From contig MFZO01000002.1 in the NCBI GenBank assembly GCA_001788015.1, positions 6,976 to 46,887 on the forward strand: DNA of 39,912 nucleotides, given 5' to 3'. The DNA comes from Candidatus Roizmanbacteria bacterium RIFCSPHIGHO2_02_FULL_38_11 (lineage in GTDB: Bacteria > Patescibacteriota > Microgenomatia > UBA1406 > GWC2-37-13). The position numbers and the translations under genes were made by a program. Shown in pieces: positions 1-7,633 of this stretch (position 1 is its first letter; every line of letters starts with the position of its first letter). The notes beneath the pieces were generated by a model. That model was not told the DNA's origin. It saw nothing but the letters and a program-made list of their open reading frames with translations, and ran no database searches.

Positions 1-1
1 A

Positions 2-70
2 CCCGGCCGCAACGATCCTTGCTGGTGCGGCAGCGGTAAGAAATACAAGAAATGTCACTATCCGAATTAA
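2..70 (+). CDS. secA: Preprotein translocase SecA, C-terminal end (partial)
   Basis: Only the last 22 codons are in the window. They read PGRNDPCWCGSGKKYKKCHY plus two residues and a TAA stop. This is the SEC-C zinc-binding tail of SecA (C-x-C-x8-C-H), which binds Zn2+ and helps contact SecB or the ribosome in characterised bacteria. SecA is the ATPase motor of Sec protein export at the inner face of the membrane. The same tail also occurs on unrelated proteins, so the identity as SecA rests on the typical terminal position and the exact GRNDPCWCGSGKKYKKC pattern. Confidence 0.8.
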   Translation, partial: PGRNDPCWCGSGKKYKKCHYPN

Positions 71-175
71 AAAATATTTTTATTTAGACGATCCTATCAA
101 TGAGTTCAACTCCCGGTATTGTTTTTAGTTGATTTTAGTTACCTAAATCAAATACAGAAATGGTTAGACTACTGT

Positions 176-188
176 TATTATATTGAAT
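176..188 (+). promoter_or_regulatory. -10 element and leaderless start of the EamA transporter
   Basis: TATTAT at 176-181 is followed by 7 nt and then ATG at 189. Transcription would start at or next to the start codon, and no Shine-Dalgarno sequence is visible. The same -10/6-9 nt/start layout recurs at many other genes in the window. A clear -35 is not seen. Confidence 0.4.
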
Positions 189-1040
189 ATGCTTTTACCG
201 TTAATTTTATCCGTAATTCCCATGTTTAGCTGGGGATTAATTGCTATTTTAGCTGCCAAACTTAGTAGAAAAGTTGGCGGTTTTAATAGTGGGTTTCTAA
301 TTCAACTATTTGCTTTTTTAGGGACCTTGTTAATTTCTCCGTTATTTTTTTCTATTCCGGGAAAAATTAATTGGCTCGGTTTGATAATTCAAGGTTTATT
401 AGGTGCCGGGACATACATTATTTATTGTAAGGCGCTTGAGAAAGGTAAAGTACCAATCATTGTTCCGATTGTTTCTGCCTGGGCGTTAATTTCTGCTGTT
501 TTGGGCATTGTCTTTTTGGGTGAACCTATTTACTTATTAAAAGCTGTAAGCATATTCATAATTACTCTAGGAATAATTATATTAACGATTAATTGGAATC
601 AGATAAAGCGTAATCAGCTTAATCTTTTTAATCCGGGAGTTGTTTTTGCTTTAATGGTTGCAGTTGGGTGGGGATTCTCTTTCTTTTATCTAGGATCTTT
701 ATCCAGACAGATGGGTTGGTTTTTTACAACGGTTGGAACCAGAATGTTTGTCATGATCAGCTTTTTTTTAGGTTATATTTCAATTACGAATCGCACTAAT
801 ATGTTTCAAAATGTACCTTGGAAAGTTCTGTTTCCTATTGCGGCATTAGATGTTGTGGCATTTACTACCTATAATTTGGCCGTCAGCCGATACGATGTTT
901 CCTATGTTTCGGTTATCTCTTCGGCTTCACCTTTAGTTGCGGTAATATTAGGTGAATTCTTGTTAAAAGAAAAAACATCTCTGTTGCAAAAATTAGGGAT
1001 TGTAATCATAATTGTTGGAATTATAGGACTGCAATTTTAA
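189..1040 (+). CDS. EamA/DMT-family permease
   Basis: A hydrophobic protein of about 283 residues with roughly ten predicted membrane segments arranged as two EamA repeats, the usual build of the drug/metabolite transporter superfamily (about 280-300 aa, 10 TM). The second repeat begins near the GWGFSFFYLGSLSRQMGW stretch and ends in the typical GEFLLKEKTSLLQKLGIVII motif. It probably exports or imports a small metabolite across the cytoplasmic membrane; the substrate cannot be read from sequence. A TTG six bases upstream at 183 would extend it by two residues, but the ATG at 189 sits at leaderless distance from a TATTAT box and is preferred. Confidence 0.85.
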   Translation: MLLPLILSVIPMFSWGLIAILAAKLSRKVGGFNSGFLIQLFAFLGTLLISPLFFSIPGKINWLGLIIQGLLGAGTYIIYCKALEKGKVPIIVPIVSAWALISAVLGIVFLGEPIYLLKAVSIFIITLGIIILTINWNQIKRNQLNLFNPGVVFALMVAVGWGFSFFYLGSLSRQMGWFFTTVGTRMFVMISFFLGYISITNRTNMFQNVPWKVLFPIAALDVVAFTTYNLAVSRYDVSYVSVISSASPLVAVILGEFLLKEKTSLLQKLGIVIIIVGIIGLQF

Positions 1041-1075
1041 AATTCAAACAGGTAGATTACACAAAGGGTGTGCAT

Positions 1076-1234
1076 ATGAAAAACATTAATGAAAAGTGGC
1101 ACAGGGCAAATAAAATGCCTAAAAATGCTACTTTTGAACAGAGAATTAAATGGCATAAGGGTCATGCAAAATTTTGTGCCTGCCGACCAATACCGAATAA
1201 ACTTCTAGTAAACCTGTCAAAAGTAAAAAACTAA
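1076..1234 (+). CDS. 52-aa Cys-containing mini-protein
   Basis: ATG at 1076 with a GGGTG purine-rich element about 7 nt upstream opens a 52-codon frame ending in TAA. The protein is basic. Its centre reads KMPKNATFEQRIKWHKGHAK, followed by FCACRPIP. The His/Cys arrangement (W-H-x3-H-x4-C-x-C) could bind a metal such as zinc. From memory, very similar short proteins (MPKNAT-x-EQRIKWH-x-HAK-x-C-x-CRPIP) are common in CPR genomes and carry no assigned function; that recollection was not checked by a search. It lies 35 nt after the DMT permease, facing the MFS gene. No function is proposed. Confidence 0.65.
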   Translation: MKNINEKWHRANKMPKNATFEQRIKWHKGHAKFCACRPIPNKLLVNLSKVKN

Positions 1235-1242
1235 ACTCTCTA

Positions 1243-2415
1243 TTATTTGCTTTCTTTTACAAACTTCAACATGACTCCTGAGATTATTGTAAGAGCTAGA
1301 GAGAAGTAGAAGGGTGTAACAGGTGAGAAATTATCCCACAAAAATCCAGCTAAAAAAGAGGCGGGAAGCGCCATGAGTCCGATCAGCATCTGGAAAGCGC
1401 CGATTGTTGATGCTACATAATCTGATGGCGCGAGTTCTGCAACGAGCGTTTTTTGTACAGGTTCCATTGCCCCTTTATGTAAGCCATAGAATATAAAAGC
1501 TAAAACCGCGCTGATGGAATTTGAATAAAAAATAAAAAGTATTAACACTACAGCCCAAAAGAAGTAAGACAGATAAAGAATATTTTTTCTGCCAAATTGA
1601 TCAGATAATTTTCCAAACGGAATCGAGCAGATAGCGGCAACCAAAGTAAATAAAAGATACAAAATTGGAATCTGGTAGGTAGTAAATCCATATCTGTTGG
1701 CAAATAAGAGAAGGAAAGAATAGCTAAAAGAACCTAAAGCAAAAAGTCCGCTTAATATTGTAAGTAGACGTAAGTTATTATTAAAGTTCTTAAAACTGAC
1801 TCCTTTAAAAAGTGTTTTATGATTTGGTTTTACTTCATGGATAAAAAAGACTATTAAAAGCACTGCTACTACTGAAGGTATTGCAGCAAGTATAAAAAGA
1901 TTTGTAAATCCTAAAGTTTTAAGAAAAAATATGGCAATGAGTATGCCAACCACCGCACCGAGATTATCCATGGCTCTTAAGACGCCAAATCTTACCCCTC
2001 TGTTTTGATGTGTTGAGATATCGGAAATTATGGCATCCCGCGGCGCACCTCGAATCTTGCCCGATCTGTCAAGAAGTCTGAAAGGAATAAGCCATTGCCA
2101 GGTTGATGATAGGGCATAACCAATCCGTGAAATCCCGCCAAAGAGATAACCGGTCCAGACAAATATTTTTCTTTTTCTGATCTTGTCGGAAAAATATCCT
2201 CCAACCGCCCCCGAGATAGAAACCACAGCGTCTCCGATTCCGTCTATGAGTCCCAAGGTCATCATGTTGGTCTTCAATACTTGGGTGACGAAAAGAGGCC
2301 AGACAGAAAAAACCATATCCGATCCTACATCGTGCAAAAATGATGCTAAAGATAAAATAACGACAATCACTCTATCGGTCTGTTTTTTCATAAGCGAGTA
2401 ATTTAATTGTAGCAT
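1243..2415 (-). CDS. MFS transporter
   Basis: 390 residues with about 12 hydrophobic segments, the length and topology of a Major Facilitator Superfamily permease. The loop between TM2 and TM3 carries the MFS motif A-like sequence GGYFSDKIRKRK, and a second copy GKLSDQFGRKN sits at the start of the second half, as expected from the internal duplication. Arg/Asp-rich motifs in TM4-5 (RSGKIRGAPRDAIISD) recall transporters annotated as multidrug or nickel/cobalt-resistance exporters. The substrate is unknown. Start at 2415 lies 4 nt after the glmS stop; an ATG at 2391 (MKKQTDR) is equally plausible. Likely co-transcribed with glmS. Confidence 0.85.
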   Translation of the reverse strand: MLQLNYSLMKKQTDRVIVVILSLASFLHDVGSDMVFSVWPLFVTQVLKTNMMTLGLIDGIGDAVVSISGAVGGYFSDKIRKRKIFVWTGYLFGGISRIGYALSSTWQWLIPFRLLDRSGKIRGAPRDAIISDISTHQNRGVRFGVLRAMDNLGAVVGILIAIFFLKTLGFTNLFILAAIPSVVAVLLIVFFIHEVKPNHKTLFKGVSFKNFNNNLRLLTILSGLFALGSFSYSFLLLFANRYGFTTYQIPILYLLFTLVAAICSIPFGKLSDQFGRKNILYLSYFFWAVVLILFIFYSNSISAVLAFIFYGLHKGAMEPVQKTLVAELAPSDYVASTIGAFQMLIGLMALPASFLAGFLWDNFSPVTPFYFSLALTIISGVMLKFVKESK

Positions 2416-2419
2416 CAGA

Positions 2420-4189
2420 TTATTTCACTGTCACGCTTTTGGCGAGGTTGCGGGGTTTATCAGGGTCGGCGCCGCGGCCCAGTCCTAAATAGTATCCCAG
2501 GAGTTGTCCCACAATAATATTAGGAAAGATCGTTAACTCTCCAAGTTCTGGCGTTTTTATTACTTCATCAAATTCCTGGGAAACGAAGGGGGCAATACCG
2601 ATTATTCTCCCTCCGCGTGCTTTTAACTGTGCGGCACTGGATAACACTTCGTCTTTCGCTTCATCTGCGGAGGCCAAAACAAAACAAGGGGTACCTTTCT
2701 GGATTAAAGTTATAACTCCATGTTTAAGCTCGCCTGCGGCAAATGGTTCTGCATGAAGATAAGAAGTTTCTTTTATCTTAAGTGCAAACTCCAGGCTGGC
2801 AGGATAATTCAAGTGCTTACCTATGAGATAAATATGTTCTCGATCGATAAGAGATTTAGCCACTTTAATTAAATGTTTAATTAAAGTAGGTTTTAACCAG
2901 TTTTTCAGTTCTACGGCCAATTTTTTTATCTTTTGTTCCCCTTCGTCTAATTTTTCTTCTGCTGCTTTGGTTAATAAATATAGCGTTGCCAGTTGAGCGG
3001 TAAATGCTTTAGTTGAGACGACAGCTATTTCCGGACCTGCACCAACTTGTAAAACAATATCCGCCATTCTTTCAAGAGTTGATCCTCTTGCATTGACGAC
3101 TGCAACTATTATTGCACCATTTCTTTTTGCTGCTTTGGCTGCAATAAGCGTATCGGCTGTCTCACCTGATTGTGAGATGGTAATAAAAAGTGTTTTTTCG
3201 TCAATAAAATTTAGAAAAGGCATTATTTCATTCGCAGGATAGACTTGAGATTCAATTCCGCTTTGCGCAAAAAAATATTTTCCGGCTAGAGCGCAGTAAG
3301 AAGCACTCCCGCAACCTGTTAACACGACTTTATTTTTTTTCCTTATCAGTTGGGAAATTTTTATAATTTCAAACGAGTTTAGGGAGGCAATTTTTGCTAT
3401 TGTGTCTTTTTGTTCATAAATTTCTTTCAAGAGAAAATGCGGATATCCGCCTTTTTCCGCGTCTTCCATCTCCCAATCAAGCGATTGAATATCAAGCTTT
3501 TTTTCTTTTCCTGAATCAACGTCATAAAGCTTGACGCCGTTTTTATTTAAGACCACTGCCTCACCATCATGGAGAAAATGAACCTTATTGGTCGAATTTA
3601 AGAATGCAGGGACGTCAGAACCAAGAAAAAATTGATTATCTCCTACACCGACAACTAAGGGAGATCCGTTTCTGCAGGCAATAATAGACTCTGTTTTGCT
3701 GTCTAGAATACCTATTGCATTTGAACCGATGAGTGAATTAAACGTCTCAAATACAGCCTGGGTAATCGGTTTAGTTTTTGATTTTTCCTCGATTAGATGA
3801 GCGATTACTTCGGTATCCGTTTCGGATTTAAATACGTGACCTCTTCGTTTGAGATAACTTTTTATTTCCTGATAGTTTTCAACAATGCCGTTGTGAATGA
3901 CAGCGATTTGTTTTTTACAGTCAAGGTGAGGGTGAGCGTTTTTATCGGTTACGCCGCCGTGTGTCGCCCAACGAGTATGGCCTATTGCAATACTGCCTTT
4001 TGGAAGTCGAGTGACCGCCTGGCCAATTTTGCCGACGTGTTTTTCTAGCTTTACGGTTTTTGAGCCAAGGGGTATGAGTGCAATTCCCCACGAATCATAA
4101 CCCCTGTATTCCAATTTTTTTAATCCTGCAAGGGTTGTTTGAGCCGCTTGGTTGGTTGTATCGTTTACGACAGCAAATATGCCACACAT
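2420..4189 (-). CDS. glmS: Glutamine-fructose-6-phosphate aminotransferase (isomerizing)
   Basis: GlmS converts fructose-6-P and glutamine to glucosamine-6-P, the first committed step toward UDP-GlcNAc for peptidoglycan and surface glycans. The protein begins MCGIFAVV, so Cys2 is the N-terminal nucleophile of the class II glutaminase domain (about residues 1-215, including GHTRWATHG and HNGIVENY). Two SIS sugar-isomerase domains follow (TGCGSASYCALAGKYF and SQSGETADT in the first; LIGKHLNYPASLEFALKIKE in the second), and it ends in the typical NLAKSVTVK. The length of 589 is close to the usual ~600. An AGGA element lies 4-7 nt before the ATG. It supplies the precursor used by the glycan cluster at 22-30 kb and by peptidoglycan. 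Confidence 0.95.
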   Translation of the reverse strand: MCGIFAVVNDTTNQAAQTTLAGLKKLEYRGYDSWGIALIPLGSKTVKLEKHVGKIGQAVTRLPKGSIAIGHTRWATHGGVTDKNAHPHLDCKKQIAVIHNGIVENYQEIKSYLKRRGHVFKSETDTEVIAHLIEEKSKTKPITQAVFETFNSLIGSNAIGILDSKTESIIACRNGSPLVVGVGDNQFFLGSDVPAFLNSTNKVHFLHDGEAVVLNKNGVKLYDVDSGKEKKLDIQSLDWEMEDAEKGGYPHFLLKEIYEQKDTIAKIASLNSFEIIKISQLIRKKNKVVLTGCGSASYCALAGKYFFAQSGIESQVYPANEIMPFLNFIDEKTLFITISQSGETADTLIAAKAAKRNGAIIVAVVNARGSTLERMADIVLQVGAGPEIAVVSTKAFTAQLATLYLLTKAAEEKLDEGEQKIKKLAVELKNWLKPTLIKHLIKVAKSLIDREHIYLIGKHLNYPASLEFALKIKETSYLHAEPFAAGELKHGVITLIQKGTPCFVLASADEAKDEVLSSAAQLKARGGRIIGIAPFVSQEFDEVIKTPELGELTIFPNIIVGQLLGYYLGLGRGADPDKPRNLAKSVTVK

Positions 4190-4547
4190 ATTTTCCTATT
4201 TCGTCATCCTGAATTCATTTCAGGATCCGATTTTAGTAAAAAACAGATGCTGAATCTAGTTCAGCATGACAGATATTTTTACTCTTTGAAGACTTTTAAT
4301 TTTATTAAGGAGTAGTTGTTCGATTTTCTTTTTGTTTCTCAAATTACTTTGAGCTTTTAAGAAAATCTTGAGGTTGACAATTGCAACCTGAGGGTGCCCG
4401 CAGATCCTTCGGTTCGCTTCGCTCACTCAGGACAAGTTTACGCAAACCAAAGTTCGAATTACCCTCTCCTCGTCTCCCCGCCAAAGGCGGGGTCACACGC
4501 TTTTACCTATACTGAACTCCTTATTTCCAAAGAGCTATAAAATCTTA
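4190..4547. other. Gene-free spacer filled with repeat fragments
   Basis: 358 nt without a convincing gene between glmS and the small membrane protein. It holds a two-hairpin repeat (4203-4270), a repeat fragment with GATCCTTCGG...CTCACTCAGGAC (about 4403-4433), and a perfect 7-bp hairpin CCCCGCC-AAA-GGCGGGG (4476-4492). The glmS promoter should lie in the left part, but no clear -35/-10 pair was identified. Confidence 0.6.
4203..4270 (+). repeat. Two-hairpin dispersed repeat, family A copy 1
   Basis: Starts GTCATCCTGAA and ends TTCAGCATGAC. Internal arms CCTGAA...TTCAGG and GCTGAA...TTCAGC form two adjacent hairpins separated by an A/T-rich spacer. The same unit recurs at 22483-22548 (opposite orientation, inside a gene) and 39109-39174. 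Confidence 0.85.
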
Positions 4548-4931
4548 TCATTTTTTATGACTCTTTTCAAGTTTTATAGCGCCGTAGGTAATTCCAATAA
4601 AAATCAATATCCAACCAGTCATGTAGAATAAAATAGGGAATATTTCCGTAATCATTACGTTTATGATCCTTTGCAGTCGGAAGTGAGGTGTTATTGTAAT
4701 TAAAGAGTTTAATGTTTGCTGGCGGAATCCTTCTATTATGTGTTTATCATATTCAAATGAAAACAATAGAACTAAAAAACCTAGAAGCATTAAAGTTGTA
4801 AATCGCGACGGTTTTGTCAGAGATAAGAAAGCGGATAAGATAACACCAGTAAGATAGACGAAGGCTATATAGTTGTGGGAGAAGAGCAAATAGAGAGTGA
4901 CTGCAAAATTTTGCTTTAAATCTGGACTCAT
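4548..4931 (-). CDS. Small membrane protein, unknown
   Basis: 127 residues, not recognised. Hydrophobic stretches near residues 12-40 (two segments interrupted by a short polar turn), 45-60 and 92-117 suggest three to four membrane helices; the tail KLEKSHKK is basic and probably cytoplasmic. The start at 4931 is supported by TAGAAT ending 6 nt upstream, matching the leaderless layout seen elsewhere. An overlapping alternative frame on the same strand (4753-5001) is less protein-like. The gene stands alone between a repeat-filled spacer and a long AT-rich imperfect palindrome. No function is assigned. Confidence 0.5.
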   Translation of the reverse strand: MSPDLKQNFAVTLYLLFSHNYIAFVYLTGVILSAFLSLTKPSRFTTLMLLGFLVLLFSFEYDKHIIEGFRQQTLNSLITITPHFRLQRIINVMITEIFPILFYMTGWILIFIGITYGAIKLEKSHKK

Positions 4932-4941
4932 TACAATATTC

Positions 4942-5092
4942 TAACAAATTCCAAGCTCCAATCCACAAGTAATCCAAATAAATCTTAATTCTCAAATTCA
5001 AAAAAAATTAAACATGATTATTTGAAATTTGATTATTTAATATTTGGATATTTTTTGTTTCTTGGAAGTTGTGATTTGGTTTTTTGGAAGAA
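4942..5092. repeat. Long AT-rich imperfect inverted repeat
   Basis: The left part (AAATTCCAAGCTCCAATCC) and the right part (TTCTTGGAAGTTGTGATTTGG) are partly complementary, with further AT-rich arms (CAAATTC / GAAATTTG) between. It would fold into a long imperfect hairpin between divergent genes. Similar AT-rich palindromes occupy 7505-7632, 10678-10790 and 12647-12755. Confidence 0.5.
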
Positions 5093-5102
5093 AATAAAAT
5101 GA

Positions 5103-5115
5103 TAAAATATATAGT
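5103..5115 (+). promoter_or_regulatory. -10 element for the CvpA-CAP gene (leaderless)
   Basis: TAAAAT at 5103-5108, then 7 nt, then ATG at 5116. No Shine-Dalgarno sequence precedes the start. Confidence 0.45.
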
Positions 5116-6111
5116 ATGGTTAGGCAGTTTTTGGAAAAATATTCGTTGCGGGGAAATTGGATAGATCTAGCTTTTATCATCCTAATTTTATATTTTATTT
5201 TGACTCAAAAAGGATTTATAAATACTTTTCTTGAGGCTGTCGCTTTTATTTTCTCTCTCATCTTTTCCTACAGATTTTATGCTTTTTTTGGAAGTTTACT
5301 GGTATTAAATTTTTCTTTCCCAAAGGGGATTGCACAGGCAAGCGGGTTTTTTATAGCCTGGTTTTTAGCGGAGATAATCTTTTCTGTTATAGCATTGCCC
5401 TTTTCGGCAAGATTATTTGCCAGATTTCAAAAACATCCGCTGAATATTTCCTTAGGATTTATAGCGGCTATAATCCAAGCCGCGACAATTTTTTTGTTTT
5501 TTGTAAGTCTTGTCTTTGCTTTTCCGGTCCGCGGGCAGATCAAGCAGGCGCTTTTGGACTCTCGAAGCGGGCCATTCTTTGTAAATATTTCTCGGTCTAC
5601 AGAGAAATATATAAAAAATATTTTTGGTGAGGCGGTCAATGAAACTCTAAACTTCCTGACAATAAAACCACAGTCAAACGAGAGAGTTGATCTTGGGATA
5701 AAACCGCAAGAAAAACAGTTATCATATGATACGGAGTCTGAAGTCACCATGTTTAGCTCAGTCAATAAGGAGCGCGAGAAGCGTGGGGTAAAAGCTTTAA
5801 CTTTTGATTATCAAATTAGGGATGTTGCAAGAGATTATGCGCTGGAGATGTTTAAAAATGGATTTTTTTCGCATGTTTCAGCAGTAGACGGATCATCTCC
5901 GGCCGATAGGGCTGACAGAGCAGGAATCTCATATTTGGTAATAGGTGAAAATCTGGCGTTTGCACCCGATGTCTATGTAGCTCAAGAGGGTCTGATGAAC
6001 TCCGAAGGTCACAGGAGAAATATTCTATCGGAAGAATTTGGCAAAGTCGGAATTGGAGTTGTTGATGGGGGAGTGTATGGCAAGATGTTTGTCCAGGAGT
6101 TTACCAATTAG
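5116..6111 (+). CDS. CvpA-like membrane domain fused to a CAP/SCP domain
   Basis: 331 residues in two parts. Residues about 15-145 contain four hydrophobic helices in a CvpA (colicin V production) arrangement: FIILILYFILTQKGFINTFL, then segments near 40-60, 65-95 and 105-135. Residues about 210-331 form a CAP (SCP/PR-1) domain: VNKEREKRGVKALTFD, FFSHVS, GENLA, NSEGHRRNIL and GIGVVDGGVYGKMFVQEF, including the His and Glu residues of the CAP cavity. The CAP domain should face outward. CvpA-CAP fusions occur in CPR and Gram-positive-like bacteria; a role in envelope adhesion or remodelling is plausible but unproven. It ends in TAG, which shows that TAG is an ordinary stop here. Confidence 0.85.
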   Translation: MVRQFLEKYSLRGNWIDLAFIILILYFILTQKGFINTFLEAVAFIFSLIFSYRFYAFFGSLLVLNFSFPKGIAQASGFFIAWFLAEIIFSVIALPFSARLFARFQKHPLNISLGFIAAIIQAATIFLFFVSLVFAFPVRGQIKQALLDSRSGPFFVNISRSTEKYIKNIFGEAVNETLNFLTIKPQSNERVDLGIKPQEKQLSYDTESEVTMFSSVNKEREKRGVKALTFDYQIRDVARDYALEMFKNGFFSHVSAVDGSSPADRADRAGISYLVIGENLAFAPDVYVAQEGLMNSEGHRRNILSEEFGKVGIGVVDGGVYGKMFVQEFTN

Positions 6112-6123
6112 GAAAAATGCCTG

Positions 6124-6152
6124 CCCTGAACAGAACTTGTTCTAGTTCAGGG
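6124..6152. terminator. Palindrome between converging genes, possible bidirectional terminator
   Basis: CCCTGAAC (6124-6131) pairs perfectly with GTTCAGGG (6145-6152), and an inner GAAC/GTTC pair extends the stem. It lies just past the CvpA-CAP stop and near the end of the converging GIY-YIG gene. There is no strong T tract, so it may only be a repeat. Confidence 0.35.
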
Positions 6153-6183
6153 TTCGTCCAGGAATTCACTAATTAAAATATAT

Positions 6184-6217
6184 GTCATTGCGAGGAGCGT
6201 AGCGACGAAGCAATCTC
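6184..6217 (+). repeat. Left arm of family B repeat flanking the GIY-YIG gene
   Basis: GTCATTGCGAGG at the outer end and GAAGCAATCTC at the inner end. It is inverted relative to the arm at 6526-6562. The gene-free version at 11504-11581 carries the same left arm followed directly by a complementary right half. Confidence 0.85.
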
Positions 6218-6218
6218 G

Positions 6219-6512
6219 TTAAAGAATAGTTTTATACAAGTCTTCAAAATATGGATTCATTTTTTTGACAAGTTCTAATTTTTTCTTTCTTGAGCCTGCT
6301 TTAATTTGTTTTTCTCGTTTGATTGTATCATTCACATCTTGGAAAACTTCATAATAAACGAGTTTATTAATATTATATTTCGAGGAAAAACTTGAAACAA
6401 TTTTATTCTTGTGTTGATATATTCTTTTGACTAAATTATTTGTTATACCGGTGTACAAAACAGTGTTTGTTTTGTTTGTGGCAATATAAATAAAGTAATT
6501 TTTAGTGTTCAC
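6219..6512 (-). CDS. GIY-YIG nuclease-family protein
   Basis: 97 residues. The N-terminus has the family signature as FIYIATNKTNTVLYTGITNN (Y-I...Y-T-G), followed by LVKRIYQHK with the conserved Arg, then the YYEVF-x-D, KREKQIKAGSRKKKLELV and MNPYFEDLY blocks typical of the short UPF0213/YhbQ-like group. The Tyr, Arg and Glu expected for catalysis are visible. Start is GTG at 6512, 6 nt after a TATAAT. The gene is almost exactly enclosed by two inverted copies of a repeat arm (6184-6217 and 6526-6562), so it may be the cargo or nuclease of a small mobile unit. Cellular function of this group is unsettled. Confidence 0.85.
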   Translation of the reverse strand: MNTKNYFIYIATNKTNTVLYTGITNNLVKRIYQHKNKIVSSFSSKYNINKLVYYEVFQDVNDTIKREKQIKAGSRKKKLELVKKMNPYFEDLYKTIL

Positions 6513-6518
6513 AATTTA

Positions 6519-6524
6519 ATTATA
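6519..6524 (-). promoter_or_regulatory. -10 element of the GIY-YIG gene
   Basis: TATAAT on the minus strand, 6 nt before the GTG start at 6512 and immediately inside the right repeat arm, so the promoter lies within the presumed element. Confidence 0.5.
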
Positions 6525-6525
6525 G

Positions 6526-6562
6526 GAGATTGCTTCGGCCGAGTCCTCGGCCTCGCAATGAC
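6526..6562 (-). repeat. Right arm of family B repeat flanking the GIY-YIG gene
   Basis: Read on the minus strand it begins GTCATTGCGAGG and ends GAAGCAATCTC, identical at both ends to the left arm at 6184-6217. The middle differs and forms its own small palindrome (GGCCGAG / CTCGGCC). Confidence 0.85.
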
Positions 6563-6575
6563 AGTGAGTAAGATT

Positions 6576-7502
6576 TTAAAATAACCCCATCTGATTTTCG
6601 TTTTTATTTTCGACTTTATTATGTCGTGATTTTTCCTTTTTAGGAGTTAGGGAAAAAAACCTGCTTGCCAAGGACTTCATTCCATATTTCAATAAATAAA
6701 TTTTGAGTTCATCGTTAAATTTTTCAAACTTGGTTTTTTCAATGTTGAATTCGATGGGTACTTTTGTATCTATGGTTGCCAGTTTGTATGACAAAAAAAC
6801 ATTCTCTTTATTTTCTTCCAACGACTTTCTTATTTTCTCATCGACTTCGTTTAAATGAGAATAAATGCCCTTAACTGATTTATACTGTTGCAACAGTTTT
6901 GCAGCTGTTTTGGGACCAATACCTTTGGCTCCGGTATAATTATCGGAAGGGTCTCCCATCAAAGCTTTTAAATCCGGAATTTTATCAGGGTCAAGCCCAA
7001 ATTTTTTTTGCACTTCATCCTTATCATACATTTTGATATCTGAAAGACCAAGCTTGGGAGTGATGACATAAACATTTTTAGCAACAAGCTGTTGGATATC
7101 CCTATCACCAGACAAAATTAAAACTCTAATTCCGTTATCTTTAAATTTTTGTGCAATAGTTCCTATGAGATCGTCAGCTTCAAAGCCGTCTTTTTCTAGA
7201 TGTGTAATTCCAGATTTATCCAAGGCCTCTTTTACCAGAGGTATTTGGGTGATAAAGTCATCTGAAATTTTGGGCCTTTGTGCTTGATATTCTTTAAATA
7301 GTTTATTTCGAAATGTTGGTTTGGGAGTGTCAAAGCAAACTACGATATAATTGGGACGAAAATCGGCTATCGATTTATGAAGCATGGAAAAAAATCCATA
7401 AATAACGTTTGTGGGAATGCCGTCTTTAGTTTTAAAAGGAGGAAGAGCATGAAAGGCACGGTGCATAATAGCGTTGCCGTCTATAAGTAATAGAGTATTC
7501 AT
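6576..7502 (-). CDS. 5'-3' exonuclease, stand-alone PolA N-terminal-type
   Basis: 308 residues beginning LLIDGNAIMHRAFHALPPF, the metal-binding start of the flap-nuclease/Pol I 5'-3' exonuclease fold. Further conserved blocks are VCFDTPKPTFRNKLFKEYQA, EADDLIGTIA, LSGDRDIQQLV and a helix-hairpin-helix region KALMGDPSDNYTGAKGIGPKTAAKLL, which together carry the acidic residues that bind two metals. The protein ends after a basic tail, so the polymerase domain of Pol I is absent. It would remove RNA primers and 5' flaps during lagging-strand maturation and repair. It lies downstream of ftsH on the same strand, separated by a 131-nt AT-rich palindromic spacer, so co-transcription is uncertain. 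Confidence 0.9.
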   Translation of the reverse strand: MNTLLLIDGNAIMHRAFHALPPFKTKDGIPTNVIYGFFSMLHKSIADFRPNYIVVCFDTPKPTFRNKLFKEYQAQRPKISDDFITQIPLVKEALDKSGITHLEKDGFEADDLIGTIAQKFKDNGIRVLILSGDRDIQQLVAKNVYVITPKLGLSDIKMYDKDEVQKKFGLDPDKIPDLKALMGDPSDNYTGAKGIGPKTAAKLLQQYKSVKGIYSHLNEVDEKIRKSLEENKENVFLSYKLATIDTKVPIEFNIEKTKFEKFNDELKIYLLKYGMKSLASRFFSLTPKKEKSRHNKVENKNENQMGLF

Positions 7503-7504
7503 AA

Positions 7505-7632
7505 AACTCTAAACTCTAAATACTAATTTCTAAACAAATACAAAATTATAAAATCTAAAGTTATAAACAATAGAGAAAGTTTTGAATTTAGTATTTAAAA
7601 TTTATTTAGGATTTAGAATTTCGGATTTAGGA
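7505..7632. repeat. AT-rich palindromic spacer
   Basis: The spacer between ftsH and the exonuclease gene consists of low-complexity runs such as CTAAATACTAATTTC on one side and GAATTTAGTATTTAAAAT on the other, which are partly complementary. It resembles the hairpin spacers at 10678-10790 and 12647-12755. No gene is seen. Confidence 0.45.
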
Positions 7633-7633
7633 T

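Noticed and set aside
4753-5001. 82-codon frame overlapping the small membrane protein gene
   Set aside because: It overlaps the better 127-codon frame in another phase, runs into the AT-rich palindrome, and has no start signal.
6184-6562. CRISPR array from repeated GTCATTGCGAGG words
   Set aside because: The copies are inverted, few and irregularly spaced, with no unique-spacer pattern.
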